Origin: Gloeopeniophorella convolvens | Taxonomy: Eukaryota; Basidiomycota; Agaricomycetes; Russulales | Direction of reading: 5' to 3' | NCBI GenBank assembly: GCA_022496205.1 | Contig: WTXD01000035.1 | Span: 62,001-126,000, forward strand | DNA length: 64,000 nucleotides | Part shown: one piece after another, positions 24,717 through 35,900 of the stretch | Layout: each line of letters starts with the position of its first letter | Position numbering within the stretch: position 1 is the first letter of the stretch | Position numbers and translations under genes: made by a program | The notes under the pieces: model-generated | Told to the model about the DNA's origin: nothing | Seen by the model: only the letters and a program-made list of their open reading frames with translations | Databases searched by the model: none

Positions 24717-27491
24717 TCAAGCGAAGACATTCAGTAGCTCCTCCCGCCCACGCACGAGCCGCGCGCGCCGCGCGTTCAGCTCTGCTCGTTTCTGCGCGAT
24801 GCGTGGGGGCTCCCCGAGCAGCCGCGCGCATGTGTCATAGGCGTCCGGCGTGCCGAGGCCGAGGCCAGTCGCGAGTGCGTCCTGCAGGCCCGCTGCGCTC
24901 CCCAGCACAAGCTCCTGGTCGATCGCCTTTGGTACGTTATCTATGAAGCGTTTGTACGCCACTAATGACGGGGGTATTCGTCAGCACAGGCAGCGCGGGC
25001 TTCATCGTCTGGTACAGCCGGACGCACCCTGGAAATACGCACGCACGTCCGCCATAATCTTGAGCGCGTCCCCGGCGTCGTTCGACGACTGCAGCCCGGC
25101 CAGCCTCAGCGGATCGATGTTGCGGAACCCGAGCTTCGGGAGGTTCGCCATCACGCTCCGCAGTGCGTTGGAGAACTCCTCCGACCTGTGCCCCCGGCCC
25201 TGGAGAACATCGACGAAGTTGCCGTTCGAAGCCCTGATATACTGGCCCTCGTAGAACGCGAGGAAATTCTTCTGGTAGTTCTTGAAGCCGTGCGCGTCCA
25301 GCACAGACGGTTCCCCCTCGACCTTCAAGAGGAACTCTATGCGCTTCGAGGTCTCCTTCGCGCACTGTTCGAGGTGCGCGGCGACGACATTACTGGCCCA
25401 ATCGATTAATACTAACGGTGACCTGTAGGAAGGACTCGGCGTACCTGACCCGCTGCTTCAAGCCACCGTGCGTATAGTGCTCGAACTGCTTGCTGACGAG
25501 CCGCGAAAGAAGCTCCTTCAGCTTCTCGACGGTGCTCTTGAACAGCTCCTGCGCGGGATCGTCCCACTTGTCGACGACGTCAATGATGTATTGCCTTTGC
25601 ACAATAAAGGGGTAGTTGTTGGGGAGTTCCCTCGTCACCGCCCTGGGCAAGAATGTATCGTGAGTAAGGCAGAGATAGGACAGCGCGACCGACGAGACGT
25701 ACCACTTCGCCATCTCCAGCACATCGTCGACGAAGACCTCGTTCTCGTCATCAAGCCCCGCGTCGCTCTCGCTCTCCTCGCCGATCAAGAACGGAGGGGC
25801 AGTCGAGGTGTCATACTCGCCCTCATCCTCACGCCAGTGCGGCACGAAGCACGGTGCCGTCTCACGGATCGTGACACGGAAGTGCTCCTCCGACGGCCGG
25901 ATCTGCTGGAGCAACCCCTCGCGCCCTGGCACGCCCTGGGTCTGGCGGCTCACCTCGCGCGCAAAGTCCGCAATCATGCGCAGGATCTCCTTGATAGGCT
26001 CGGTTGACGGCGGCGGGGGAAGCGCGGCGAGCTCGCGCTCCGTCTTCGCGAGGAGGCCCTCCAGTTCCCTCTCGATATCCGGCAGCCTGCGGCCGGCCGT
26101 CAGGACGAATCGCGAAAATCAAGACAGAAAGGTCAGGTACGTACCGCGCGGCGATCAGATCGCAAAGTTTGTCGCTGAGACGATGCGTCAGGTTGGCCGT
26201 CCCGAGGCGTTGCGCGAACGTCGCATCAAGCGTGGACCACGGCGCGGTACCCGCGAAGTACGCGGTCTCCTCGGCGCGAGCCTGCTCCCATGTGATGCCC
26301 CCGGCGATGGCCTGCGAGTTCGGGCACTTGACGCAGAACCACTGCGTGGTGTCGTCGCGCTCGCCGCGGATGAGCGGGAGCCACGTCTCCTCTTCCGTTG
26401 GCGGGATGCGGTCGGGCTTTGTCAGGACGCCTGCCAGAAGCGGTCGGATCGTCAGTCGCTCGCGGTTATTTAACGCGCAGTGCTGTGCAGCTCACCGATG
26501 GTCCTGTCACCGTTTGGATCAAACTCTTGGGCGAGGCGGTGAGCGCCTTGGTTGATGAAGTCGGCTGCGGCAGCGTGTCAGAAGGCAGATAATTCGTGCG
26601 GCCGAGCGCTGGACGTACTCTCGCATGCGACCGTGAGCAAAATGATGCAGCTTTGTCTCTTGATGTAGGACACTGACAGCCCCCTGATGAGATCAATGTC
26701 ACTCTGCAGCCCCCAACGAATAAGCCTGAGGGGGATGTCAACACGAGGCACATTTGCTTGTAGCCAATGCACGTACCAGGCAAGTCGATAAAATTGAGGT
26801 CCGTGACGTCGCGCCCGCTGATCTGGAGCACGATGCAGTTCGACGAGAACGATATTTGATTATCGCCCATGTCGTCCTCGGCCCCGGAGAGGAAGTCTTC
26901 TGCGAGCATCGCAGGGCTCAATATCGCGCGCTGCGCTCGCCGGATCCGTTCCGTGACCTCCGCCTTGTCGTGGATAGGCGGGCCAAAATCAACTGTGCGC
27001 GGGTCGGCGCGTGCGCTGCCGTCGGGGTCTGTTGCGAAGCGCAGCGAGACAGTGCACGTCCACGGTGCATCAACGTACGACAGTTGGCACTCGGTGGGGC
27101 AGCTGCGCACGCGTGGCAGGTGAGCGATCCGTAAGCTGTCTCGGGATTCGGGGAAGCAGTGGCTCACCGGGTGCAGGTGCCGCTCGCGCGCGGCAAAGTG
27201 ATGCCAGAGATGGCCTCGATCAGAGATGATTTCCCTGCGCTCTGCCACCCGATTACTGCAATTGCGGGGATGTCGAGATCGACGTCTGCGCTGCATCGAG
27301 GATTAAACTGACTCACGCGACAGAGCATGTGGATGAGGCACTCACCCAGCAGCCCGCATGCGGTTTAAGAACTCAAACAGTTTACGCCGACGTGCCGCGT
27401 ATTGAGGGTCAGACAAGCCTATGGGGGTCGTCGGTGCATCATCGAATGATGTAGGAGAGCTATCGAAGCTGTCGTTCGAGGCGTCGCTCAT
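24717..27491 (-). CDS. Mx-like dynamin-superfamily GTPase
   Basis: Large GTPase of the Mx/dynamin type, expected to oligomerise through its stalk and act on membranes or large assemblies; the role of fungal members is not established. Visible motifs: G1 [14 protein letters not shown] (P-loop at about residues 63-71), switch-1 signature [19 protein letters not shown]3 DLPG, and G4 VLTKPD. The stalk includes [45 protein letters not shown] and [12 protein letters not shown], and the GED contains [17 protein letters not shown]. It is built from several exons with ordinary short introns. The intron just after DLPG (near 26725-26780) has more than one workable donor and is the least certain junction. 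The ATG at 27491 was chosen; there is no other in-frame ATG nearby. The GED is clearly related to the partial dynamin at 1-589. Confidence 0.88.
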
Positions 27492-29984
27492 AGTCGGTAG
27501 GGGCGGTGATGACCTGACTTGCAAGGTGAACGTCGCATCTTAAGGTCGCGCTGCGAGGCATCGTGGGGTTGGATGCTGCGCGTGACTGCGCGGGATAGAC
27601 AACAAAGGCAGCGGCAGCGATAGAAGGTGCTGCGGAGGAATACGCCCAAGACGACGAGATAACAGCAGTGGACACATCAAGAATCCTGGTAGACGATTTC
27701 GATAGGGTGGGCCAACCACACCGCGAGCGCGAGAGCCATCCTATTTAACGAGCAATGCAGAGCTCAGATACGTCTTGACGTCGGCCTCGTGCCTTTGGAC
27801 ACAGTGAACGTTGTTCCTTCATAGGGAACCGGGGTTTCCTCTAGCGATGCATCCGCCAAGCATCTGTCAGGACCAGTCCCAAGGTATGACAACCATGTGG
27901 TCGCCTCAGGCATACCACCCGGGTCCAAGATCACGGGAGCGGGATCAGTATCTTGCGTGGCGCCCGCTGGCGCCCGTTGGTTCCGGGTACTGTTACCTTT
28001 CCATTGAGGCCAAAGTCCGCGCGCACTTAGGCGAACGGTCCTTGACACTGGTAAGTTGCCTTTCCTCGAATCGGAGTATGCACGCATCCGACGCTGTCCA
28101 ACTGACCAGCGACCAGGCCTGTTCGGGGGCTAATTGGAATTGCCTTTAGCCCATGTAGCGTCGCTACAGTCGGTGCGGCGCTTAGCGCGGTCAAAGCAAG
28201 TGACGGATTGGTGACGAAGCGCAAGCGCTTATAGAGCGGAGAAAGCGGTCCGGTACGGAACCCCTACGGAAGGGCAATTAATCAGAGCAGCGATTCGGTG
28301 TTCATCTGCGTGTCCTTCGCGGGCCAATTCGAGCTATCTGCTTTAGCCGAGACTCTCGTGGACGACTGGCGGGGAAAGAATACACGGGAACCGTGGGTGC
28401 CGCCGGCGCCCTGTTCTCGCGCTGCGCTGTGCACGAGTCCGAGCAGGGTCGAGGGCCTGAGTCTGCTACTGCAGCCGGTGCCGCCTCACCGGACCTCACC
28501 GTGCGTTCGTCTGTAGAAGAGAAGATGATCAGTGGTCGATGCGATTCCGGGACGGCACCATGGCACGAGCTTCTCTTCCCTCGCGGAAATAATGGCCAAC
28601 CGACCCTACACCTCCGCATCCTTCGCCCCGTTGCCAAGTCCACCAGCTCGTTATACCATTACTCCGAAAAGAAGATGATGAAACGTGAGTCTTACCTGAA
28701 AGCGTAAAACGTAAGGTGAGCTGCGCAAGATCGTTGATGGTGGCTCTCATGAGTGGCAATTGGCCCCGAAGTTGGCGCAGTGGTGGCGTCGCGAAAAGAA
28801 CCTTTCTGGGCTGTTCTCGTGTTCGCGGAGATCAAACACGCGCACATCGTGGGGTGGTTCCAGCGCGGCTCTAACTTTACTCTTTCCCCACGTCTTCCTA
28901 TCGTGTTTACGGGTATGCACTCCTGGAGTTATTCGCTCAATGTATATGCAGCCAAGAAGCCAAGGTTGACTGTCTCGCTTGAAACGAGGTCCCTACACTG
29001 GACCCTTGCACTGGCCGGATGCGCAATGGCACAGTGCACTCACCTGCACCGTAAAGGAAACGTACAACTTCTGCGGCAGCAGTCAGCTACTCGACGTAAG
29101 AGGCGTTATTGATGAGAACGTAATGCAGAGCCATTCGAGAACTGTGGCGTGATCCCACATCCTTCTTTTCACTAATACCACGCTTTTGACTCATTCACAT
29201 GAAACGAGGTCTTTTCTTGCGCGCCTCCAGCTTGGGGCGATTCCGCCAACCCACAGTCATGTCTACACTTGCATAATCGAAGTCTTGGGAGAACCTACCA
29301 GCGCCCGGACCGGTCCAGATCAGATTGGTACGCACACGGATTCCCAGAGCTTCGGACGGGCAAACTGAGGCAAAGTAGCGCCTGGATTCGCGTAAGAGCA
29401 ATGCTTGCGAGGGCTCAAGGGACTGCAATATTGGAGACCGAGTCCGACAGATCAAGTCATCGTTGACAGGAAAGGTAAATCTGAATCGGAATACAGTTCC
29501 GCGATTGAGTGCTACATTTACACGGTTTTCACAAGCGTCAGAGGGTTGGCTCAAGCGAGAAGCACACGATGCGCTACATCTTCATCGACTCAACTCTACA
29601 TCCGAGATCGCTAGCGGTTTAGCGCGTTACGTTCCACAGAAGCGAGAACCAGTTAGAGAGAAGCAACGTCGGCGGAGTTGAGCGGAGCCTGGGACACCTG
29701 TAATCAGATCCTGCAATCGGGAGGCAGTGAGCGCGGCGAGCTCACGAAGATTGAGCCGGCGGCGTTTGAAGCCGACTGCACCGCAGCAGGCGCAGCACGG
29801 CTTGGGTTCGAACGCCATCTAGCACGCGGCGAGCTACTCTGCTGCCGTGTGGGTAACGTATTTCTTGCTTGAGCAGAGGCCCGGGCGGTCTGGACGATAT
29901 GGCGTCAGTGCGACATCGCCGGCGGTCTGGGAAAGCGCCTACTAGGCGTCCAAGTGGTGCGTTTGCCGTGGACGCGATGTCAAC
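27492..29984. other. Intergenic region, no supported gene
   Basis: About 2.5 kb upstream of the dynamin-like gene and downstream of the eIF4G relic. Short open frames exist on both strands, but none has a known domain. A frame continuing past the last eIF4G-like exon (29750-29985, minus) stays open yet resembles nothing. No transposase, LTR or terminal repeats were recognised by eye, and no tRNA could be folded. Confidence 0.4.
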
Positions 29985-31438
29985 CTTACGAGGAGCCCAA
30001 CTACGTTCGCGCAGCTCAATGACGTCCTATGTCATCGGGTCAGCAAGCATAATTACGGCAAGAACACGGGACAAGACGCCAACCAAAATCATGAACATGT
30101 GCGACGGCTGACGGACTCCGACTTCGTCAGCTCTTTCAGACGCGAGAAGTACACGTCCAGGTGAGCTCGGGCCTTGGGCGTATCGAGGTTGCGTCCCACA
30201 GCCAGCAGGAGCGCGCAGAGACACTCTAAGTCTTCCTCCTTGCAGGGAGCTTCCGGCGTACCGAGAAGCTTTTTGATAGATTCGTGCATGATGCGCTCAG
30301 TAAGAAGCTGGAGTTTGAACATTTCGCCCATGAAGCGGACGACGCCGAGAGCACGACGTTTCGCCCTCGCCCTAGCATACTCGTTATCCAGCCTAGACTT
30401 CCGATCGTCTCTCTCCTTGGTATATCTATCGGCAACGCTCGCCGGGCCGCCTATCACCGCTACGTTAGATGGGTCTGTTGGAGGATTTGGCTTTCCGGCG
30501 GGCCTTCCACGCTCAAAAGCCTCTTGGCTGTGGCCAACAGAAGCTTTCGGAACAGCTGTCCGCCTGAGAATGGCTGGTCAGTGAAAGCCTTGAGATCGTC
30601 GTCTCGAACTTTCGGGCTAACTTGATCCGACATCTTGCGACAAAGGCGGGCGTACAACTCGGAAAAATCGTTCCGTCGGTGGCCGCCTCATAGATGACCT
30701 TGACAACTTCAACTAGCGTCCGCACATCCCTTTCTCCCTCGGCTTTGTTTGCCCACGCGATGATCTGGTCCGATATGATGTTAAAGTGTTCGGTCGTAAG
30801 CTTGTTCAGGAGCGCCTTAACTGTACGACTAGCTACGATGGCTGGGTCAAGATCGCCCGAGGGGTCGCTGCCTCGTTTAATGGACGCGACCCAGGGTTAG
30901 AAGCTACCTCAGAAATGGTTGGAAGTTCCTGGAGCGGCTCCTGATTTATAAGTAGCTTTGAACGACCACGTTTGCTCCGGGTACGCTTATTGGGGGCAGT
31001 AGCCTTTGGGACAGGAGGTGCGATTCCGATTCTCTCGAGTGGCGGAAGACCGATCGTCTCGAGTGGAGGAAGATTATCGGGTCTCTCTTCGCATACTGTC
31101 ATGAACTGCAAGAGAAAGCCACGATCGTATCTGCAATGTGGTGTCAGCGAAGAGCGCGTCCGAGGGCACACGAGCTGAAAATACATGAATTTGCCCTTCT
31201 GGAAGTGGACACTAAGCTCGGCGTTGGGCCTTTGGATGCCTTCAGGGTAGGGAACGCTACCGATGTACTCGATGTACCGGGCGGTGGCCAGCGCTGAAGG
31301 CACCGTCGCGTGGAGGTTGCTCCTGGCGTTCGACGGACCCGTGGTGACCACATCCTTGTGAGACTCCTGATCATGGCGAGACGCGTCGCAGCCAGACTGA
31401 GGGGACCCAACGGGTGAGTTGTGAGCCTCTGGATCCAT
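29985..31438 (-). pseudogene. eIF4G-like MIF4G-domain gene, N-terminally truncated and frameshifted
   Basis: eIF4G is the scaffold of the cap-binding translation initiation complex. Here the order of a fungal eIF4G is kept: VPYPEGIQRPNAELSV, YDRGFLLQFMTVCEERPD, NKRTRSKRGRSK, then the MIF4G domain (VKALLNKLTTEHFNIISDQI, MYARLCRKMSDQVSPKV, QEAFERGRPAGKPNPP, VVRFMGEMFKLQLLTERIM, LDTPKARAHLDVYFSRLKE) and DVIELRERSWAPRK. The pieces lie in different frames with no splice sites to join them at three places: about 30665 (five T where six would keep frame), about 30530, and about 30110. The long N-terminal half of eIF4G is absent, because the divergent CTK3 gene starts 471 bp away. Best read as a decayed partial duplicate. 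Sequencing indels are the alternative, but neighbouring genes have intact frames. Confidence 0.72.
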
Positions 31439-31909
31439 CGACACTGTGAGTGATGGGATTAGGGTAGGCCAAGGGGATCGTATTGCGCCCAGAACGTCGA
31501 CTGCCCACGGGTACAGCCCGTTGTCTAGATTCTGGCCATTTATAAGAGCCCAGCGCCCAGACAAAGCATCGTGGCTAGTTGGATTGCGTCGTGATTGTGA
31601 AGTGTTGTCACCCGAAGCTCGCCGCTCAGGTGATCCTTCCGTCTTAAAGAAGCGTGCACATGTCCTTTGCGGGCTGTCCAAGAGGCCGATATCGGTGTCA
31701 CATACAGGGCAGTCGGAAAAGTGCAAAACGTCCACGGACTGGAATCGATATTATAGAGGAAAGGAGACAAGGGAGGTTGTAGCTTCGGGCCGCGCCGCAT
31801 ATACATTCCTTCCACCAGCTCCCACCACGATTCCAAATTTCGATCCTGGCCACGAACGCACATCAGTACGAACTGCACGGCGCTGCCTACCCAACGCCTT
31901 GAGTTGAAA
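31439..31909. promoter_or_regulatory. Divergent upstream region of CTK3 and the eIF4G relic
   Basis: 471 bp between the first ATG of the eIF4G-like relic and the ATG of CTK3. An open frame extends upstream from the relic into this region on the minus strand without an ATG. No clear core promoter element was seen. Confidence 0.4.
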
Positions 31910-32878
31910 ATGGACCCTTTCGAAGTGAGGATGCAGTTTCTCTCCCTCATACGAAAGCTCAACGCGTCAGTTCTGTTCTGTTCTCTCTCGGCCGTTACTC
32001 AACAGTGCTCACTAGCTCCCAGCAATCTATCCAGAAAGTCGTCGGCTTCGCGCTCAAGTTCTATACCCAGTGTGGCGAGGATCTGTGGGACTGCATTGTC
32101 GAGGAATGCCAGAAGGTACCTGCCTATGCACCGTGGTTTACTGTCGCTGACACGTCTCGCGCAGGGCTCCATTAACAACCGAATAAACATACTATACTTC
32201 CTCGATTCGTTATGCGAAGCATCTCTTATGGCGAAGTCGCGTCCTGGCGTCCTAGGACGAGGCTCTCACCCAGATAGTTCATTCTATGTGGACTACGTGA
32301 CGCGCGACCTGGGCAAGATCGTCGAGTCTGTCGTTCCCGAGGGCCGTACGGGCCTCCCCAATCTAATGAGCACCAAACAAGTGTGTTCTTCCCCACTTCA
32401 CTGTTGTACCCCACTCAGTTTGGTGCAGATCCTCGAGGATTGGCGAAGCAAGCGTGTACTCGATCCACAAAAGGTCGACGATGCCCTTGCAGCACTCGAC
32501 GCGCGGCACATCGCAGGCGATAACAGCCCTCCACCTTCCCCATTAGCTCATGCTCCCCCGAAACCTGAAGCCCTCCCTCGTGACGAGGTCTTTCAGCGTA
32601 TCGAAGCCGATCGCGAGCGACATAAACGGCTGCGTGAGCGTCGCTGGGTGCAGCCCGTCACGCACACACCCGTGCAGACCGCGCCGCTCGCGTCATTCAT
32701 GCCACTCACGGACGACGCCGACGGCGCTGATGAGCTCGCAATCGACATCGAGTTCGAAAACGAATGGGAGACGACAAGTGATTGGAACGAGGACGATGAC
32801 GAGGCAGTCGCGGAGGAAAATGACCTATGTTATCCAAGACACACTGGTAGGGGCGAAGCTCCGATGGACTTTTCGTGA
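31910..32878 (+). CDS. CTK3: CTD kinase subunit gamma (CTK3)
   Basis: CTK3 is the regulatory subunit of CTDK-I, which phosphorylates Ser2 of the RNA polymerase II C-terminal repeat during elongation. Four exons (31910-31965, 32016-32115, 32165-32380, 32429-32878) join in frame to 273 residues. The CID-like N-terminal domain is seen as MDPFEVRMQFLSLIRKLNAS, QQSIQKVVGFALKFYTQCGE, DLWDCIVEECQKGSINNRIN, FLDSLCEAS and VTRDLGKIVESVVPEG. It is followed by LEDWRSKRVLDPQKVDDAL and a charged C-terminal region (ERHKRLRERRW) with an acidic tail. Length and order fit fungal CTK3. The stop lies only 91 bp from the stop of UTP20 on the other strand. Confidence 0.9.
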   Translation: MDPFEVRMQFLSLIRKLNASVLFCSLSAVTQQCSLAPSNLSRKSSASRSSSIPSVARICGTALSRNARRYLPMHRGLLSLTRLAQGSINNRINILYFLDSLCEASLMAKSRPGVLGRGSHPDSSFYVDYVTRDLGKIVESVVPEGRTGLPNLMSTKQVCSSPLHCCTPLSLVQILEDWRSKRVLDPQKVDDALAALDARHIAGDNSPPPSPLAHAPPKPEALPRDEVFQRIEADRERHKRLRERRWVQPVTHTPVQTAPLASFMPLTDDADGADELAIDIEFENEWETTSDWNEDDDEAVAEENDLCYPRHTGRGEAPMDFS

Positions 32879-32969
32879 CGTCGTGATGTTGTACTTACAA
32901 TATTCGCTATGCTGTATCTTACTTTTTTTCGTGTAATAATTTAAAAGATTGCCCTCCCACAGTCATAGA

Positions 32970-35900
32970 TCAGCTGTCCTTGCGTCGCTTGAGTCGACCT
33001 TTGTTATCCCTATTGAAAAATCCGTCAGAAATTGAGCATATAAGGCGTCGCGACACTCACGCGAACATTGAGTTCTTCCGTTTCCGACCATCTTTCTTGG
33101 TCGCAGAGCGTTGTTGTTTACGCTTCGCCGCAGTCTCAGGATTGGTAGCAAACTAGGGGCGACTGTGAGATACGCGCAAGTTGACTGTATTCGACTCTTA
33201 CCTTTGTGACGCGGGCAGTCCTCCGCTCGCGCTGGATCCCTAGAACGGACTGCCGGATCCTGTTGTATGTGCTAGCAAACTTCGTTGTGCCGACTTTCTG
33301 CTGCACAAGGTCCTGTAGCTCGACTGCCGTCGTCTTGAGTTCGTCTGCTGGGAGTGAGAACGTGATTTCTTAGTATATGAAGAGCATACCCATGTGCGGA
33401 TCCCGGATGGTGTCGTCCTCCGTGATGCGGTATATTGGCGAAAGCACATGCATAAGGAACTTCTCGAGCTGAGCTGGCTCCATATGATTCGCCATTGCGG
33501 CAAAGAAGCGCAGAATGGCAGCAGGTTGCTCTTGCCAGTTGTCCTGTAGAGTCTTAAGGCACACCGACGATCAGAGAAATGAGCGCACTCACGTTGCCAG
33601 TAGAGCGATTCCGCCGTGCTATGTGTGCAGATCGCGCTTGGTACGATAGCTTTGAGAAGAGCCAGGCAAGCGGATTGTCCTGGTTCACATCTTCCTCGGG
33701 TTCATTGTCCTGTTCGTCCGACTCGCTTCCCTCATCATCGCTATCCTCATCCTCTTCTGCAGGTTGGGAAGTCGCCTCTGTCGCGGCGCAAAAGCACTTC
33801 CCAATGTAGAACAGGTTCTTGACCACCTGCAAGCCCAACGCAGAGTTGAGGTGGGGACTCTTGAGCTGCGCGCAGAGCTTGCCAGCTATGTCCTTCAGAT
33901 CCAGGCCTGACAGCAGCGAGGCGGTAGGATATCCATCTTGAGGCGGCGCCGCTACTGGTACAGCAGCAAACAGTTGCCCTAGCATGCGTGCCGCCGCCGT
34001 GCGAACCCAGGAATGAGGGAATAGGAGATGTGAGACGACGGAGGGCCAAGGGAGCCTCTGCGGGCGTACACCGACGTCGGGGAAGGAACGGATGACCTTT
34101 CCCAAGACCGTGAGGACGTGATACGGAACTTGCCAATCCAAGTCGACGTCCATCTGCTCTTCATCTTCCTCACCTACGAGCTGGCTGCCGCTCCGCAGGA
34201 TGCTTGCATTCAGGTCTTCGAGGATGGTGGAGAGATAAGGCGTGGCGTCAGCTTGCAGGACATCGAGGATTAGACCGTATACTTGAGCAGCAACCCGAAC
34301 TAGCTGAGACTTCGCCTGTTGACTCGCCCAGGAATGCAGATGAGACATGACGAGACGGCGACGGTCCACATTGAGGCGCGAGAACATGTTCTTGATAATT
34401 TCTGCTGCCATTTCGCGACATTTGGCCGAGTCGTCGTTGGCGAGAACCATCACGAGCGCGACGAACAAGAGGTCCGCGTACTCCCCAATCAATCCTTCCT
34501 CGAACTTCGATACGATGGCGCTCAGCAACTCGAGCACGGAGAGACGGCCGGCTTCGTAGGTGTATGCGGTGTTCTTGGCAAGGAAGGTCATTGTTGTGCG
34601 TAGGCGACCCTTGCCTTGAGGGTAGTCTAACAGGAACTGGAGGAGAACGCCACGGCAGAGCTCCTGGACCTGCGCAGATTGATTCGTAACCATGATCTCG
34701 GAAACCCGTTCCATGGCATCGTAGATCTCGGGGACGATGAACTTGCGCGCAACGATCGCCCGGAGCATGGCGAAAACGGACGCCTGGCGAGCCGGCTCTT
34801 CCAGGTCGGGTGTCAGCAACTCGAGAAGGTACACCAAATCCTTCTCCTTGACTTCTGCGTTTGACTTGTCACGTACGATTGTTGCAAGGGATCTGAATGC
34901 AGTTTGAACGACCTCCGACTCTGTGCTTCCGGTGTGTTTCACGATGTCGATAGTTTGGCGAATGAAGATGGGGATGGACTTCTCCAGGTTCTTTAACGGG
35001 CACTTGATGATGGCCGACGAAGCCTTGAGGCCTTGAATCAGGACATATGAGTTGTTCGAGTACAGCGTATTTCCGATGACCGCAACCATGGACTCCAAAC
35101 GGGATAGGATGTCTGGATCGCTAAAGTCGAAACGATTTCTACGGAAGGCAGTATTGAAAAGGTCAAGACCGAAAGCGATGAAGCTATGCGAGCGTTCGGT
35201 CAGCACTGCGAGAGACGGAACGAGCGTCTGACGTACCGGAAGGAGTTGACAGCGTAGTGGTCATTCGCAGCCTCCGGATTTCTCTTGAGCTCAACGATGG
35301 CGTCGCCTTTGGCCTTCTTTCCTTTCCGTTCAGGCTTCGTCGCTTGTTTCTGGAATTTTGAGTTCTGGCTTATGAGCGTGTGACACAGAACGAGAAGCTC
35401 TTTAGGAACGAAGTGTTCGTTGGAATTGAGACCACCAGCGATCCTCCGCAAAACGTCTTCGACCTTGAGCATGGACTTCAGAGCTTCGGTCTCCTGCATG
35501 ATGGCGCGCAGCGGTCTGAGCAGACTGCCGATCTTTTGAGGGCTGATATACTTCGCGATGATACCGAACGAATCAAGGCCTTTGGAGCCCGAAGAGCGGA
35601 CCTCTCTCATCTTCGTCCTGAACCCTTCGCTTTGCACGTCTTTGCCTGGTTCGCCAAAGATGACTTCCGCAGAGACATGAGCGACATCTTCAACGCAATT
35701 GTCGAGGTTCTTGAACGTCTTCACATTCTCATCCTTCGTGACGTGGATGAGAAGCGCGTGCGTGACGTAGGCAAGTACATGCAAGTGCGGACCACGGGCC
35801 AATGCTCCCCGCATCTCCCGGAGTATCACAGGAAGGAATGAAGGGCCAAGCATGACAGCGATCTTACACAGAGTATCTCGGGTGAGATCTCGCGTCTCAG

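Noticed and set aside
27764..28087. 107-codon minus-strand frame that looked like a possible transposon-protein relic
   Set aside because: No protease, reverse transcriptase, integrase or transposase motif and no flanking repeats could be seen.
29780..29830. GGTTCGAACGCC, another possible tRNA B box
   Set aside because: No cloverleaf could be built around it.
33057..33059. Earlier stop codon for UTP20
   Set aside because: Using GTGAGT as a donor and the next AG acceptor adds an 11-codon basic exon that matches the usual UTP20 C-terminus, so the stop is at 32970.
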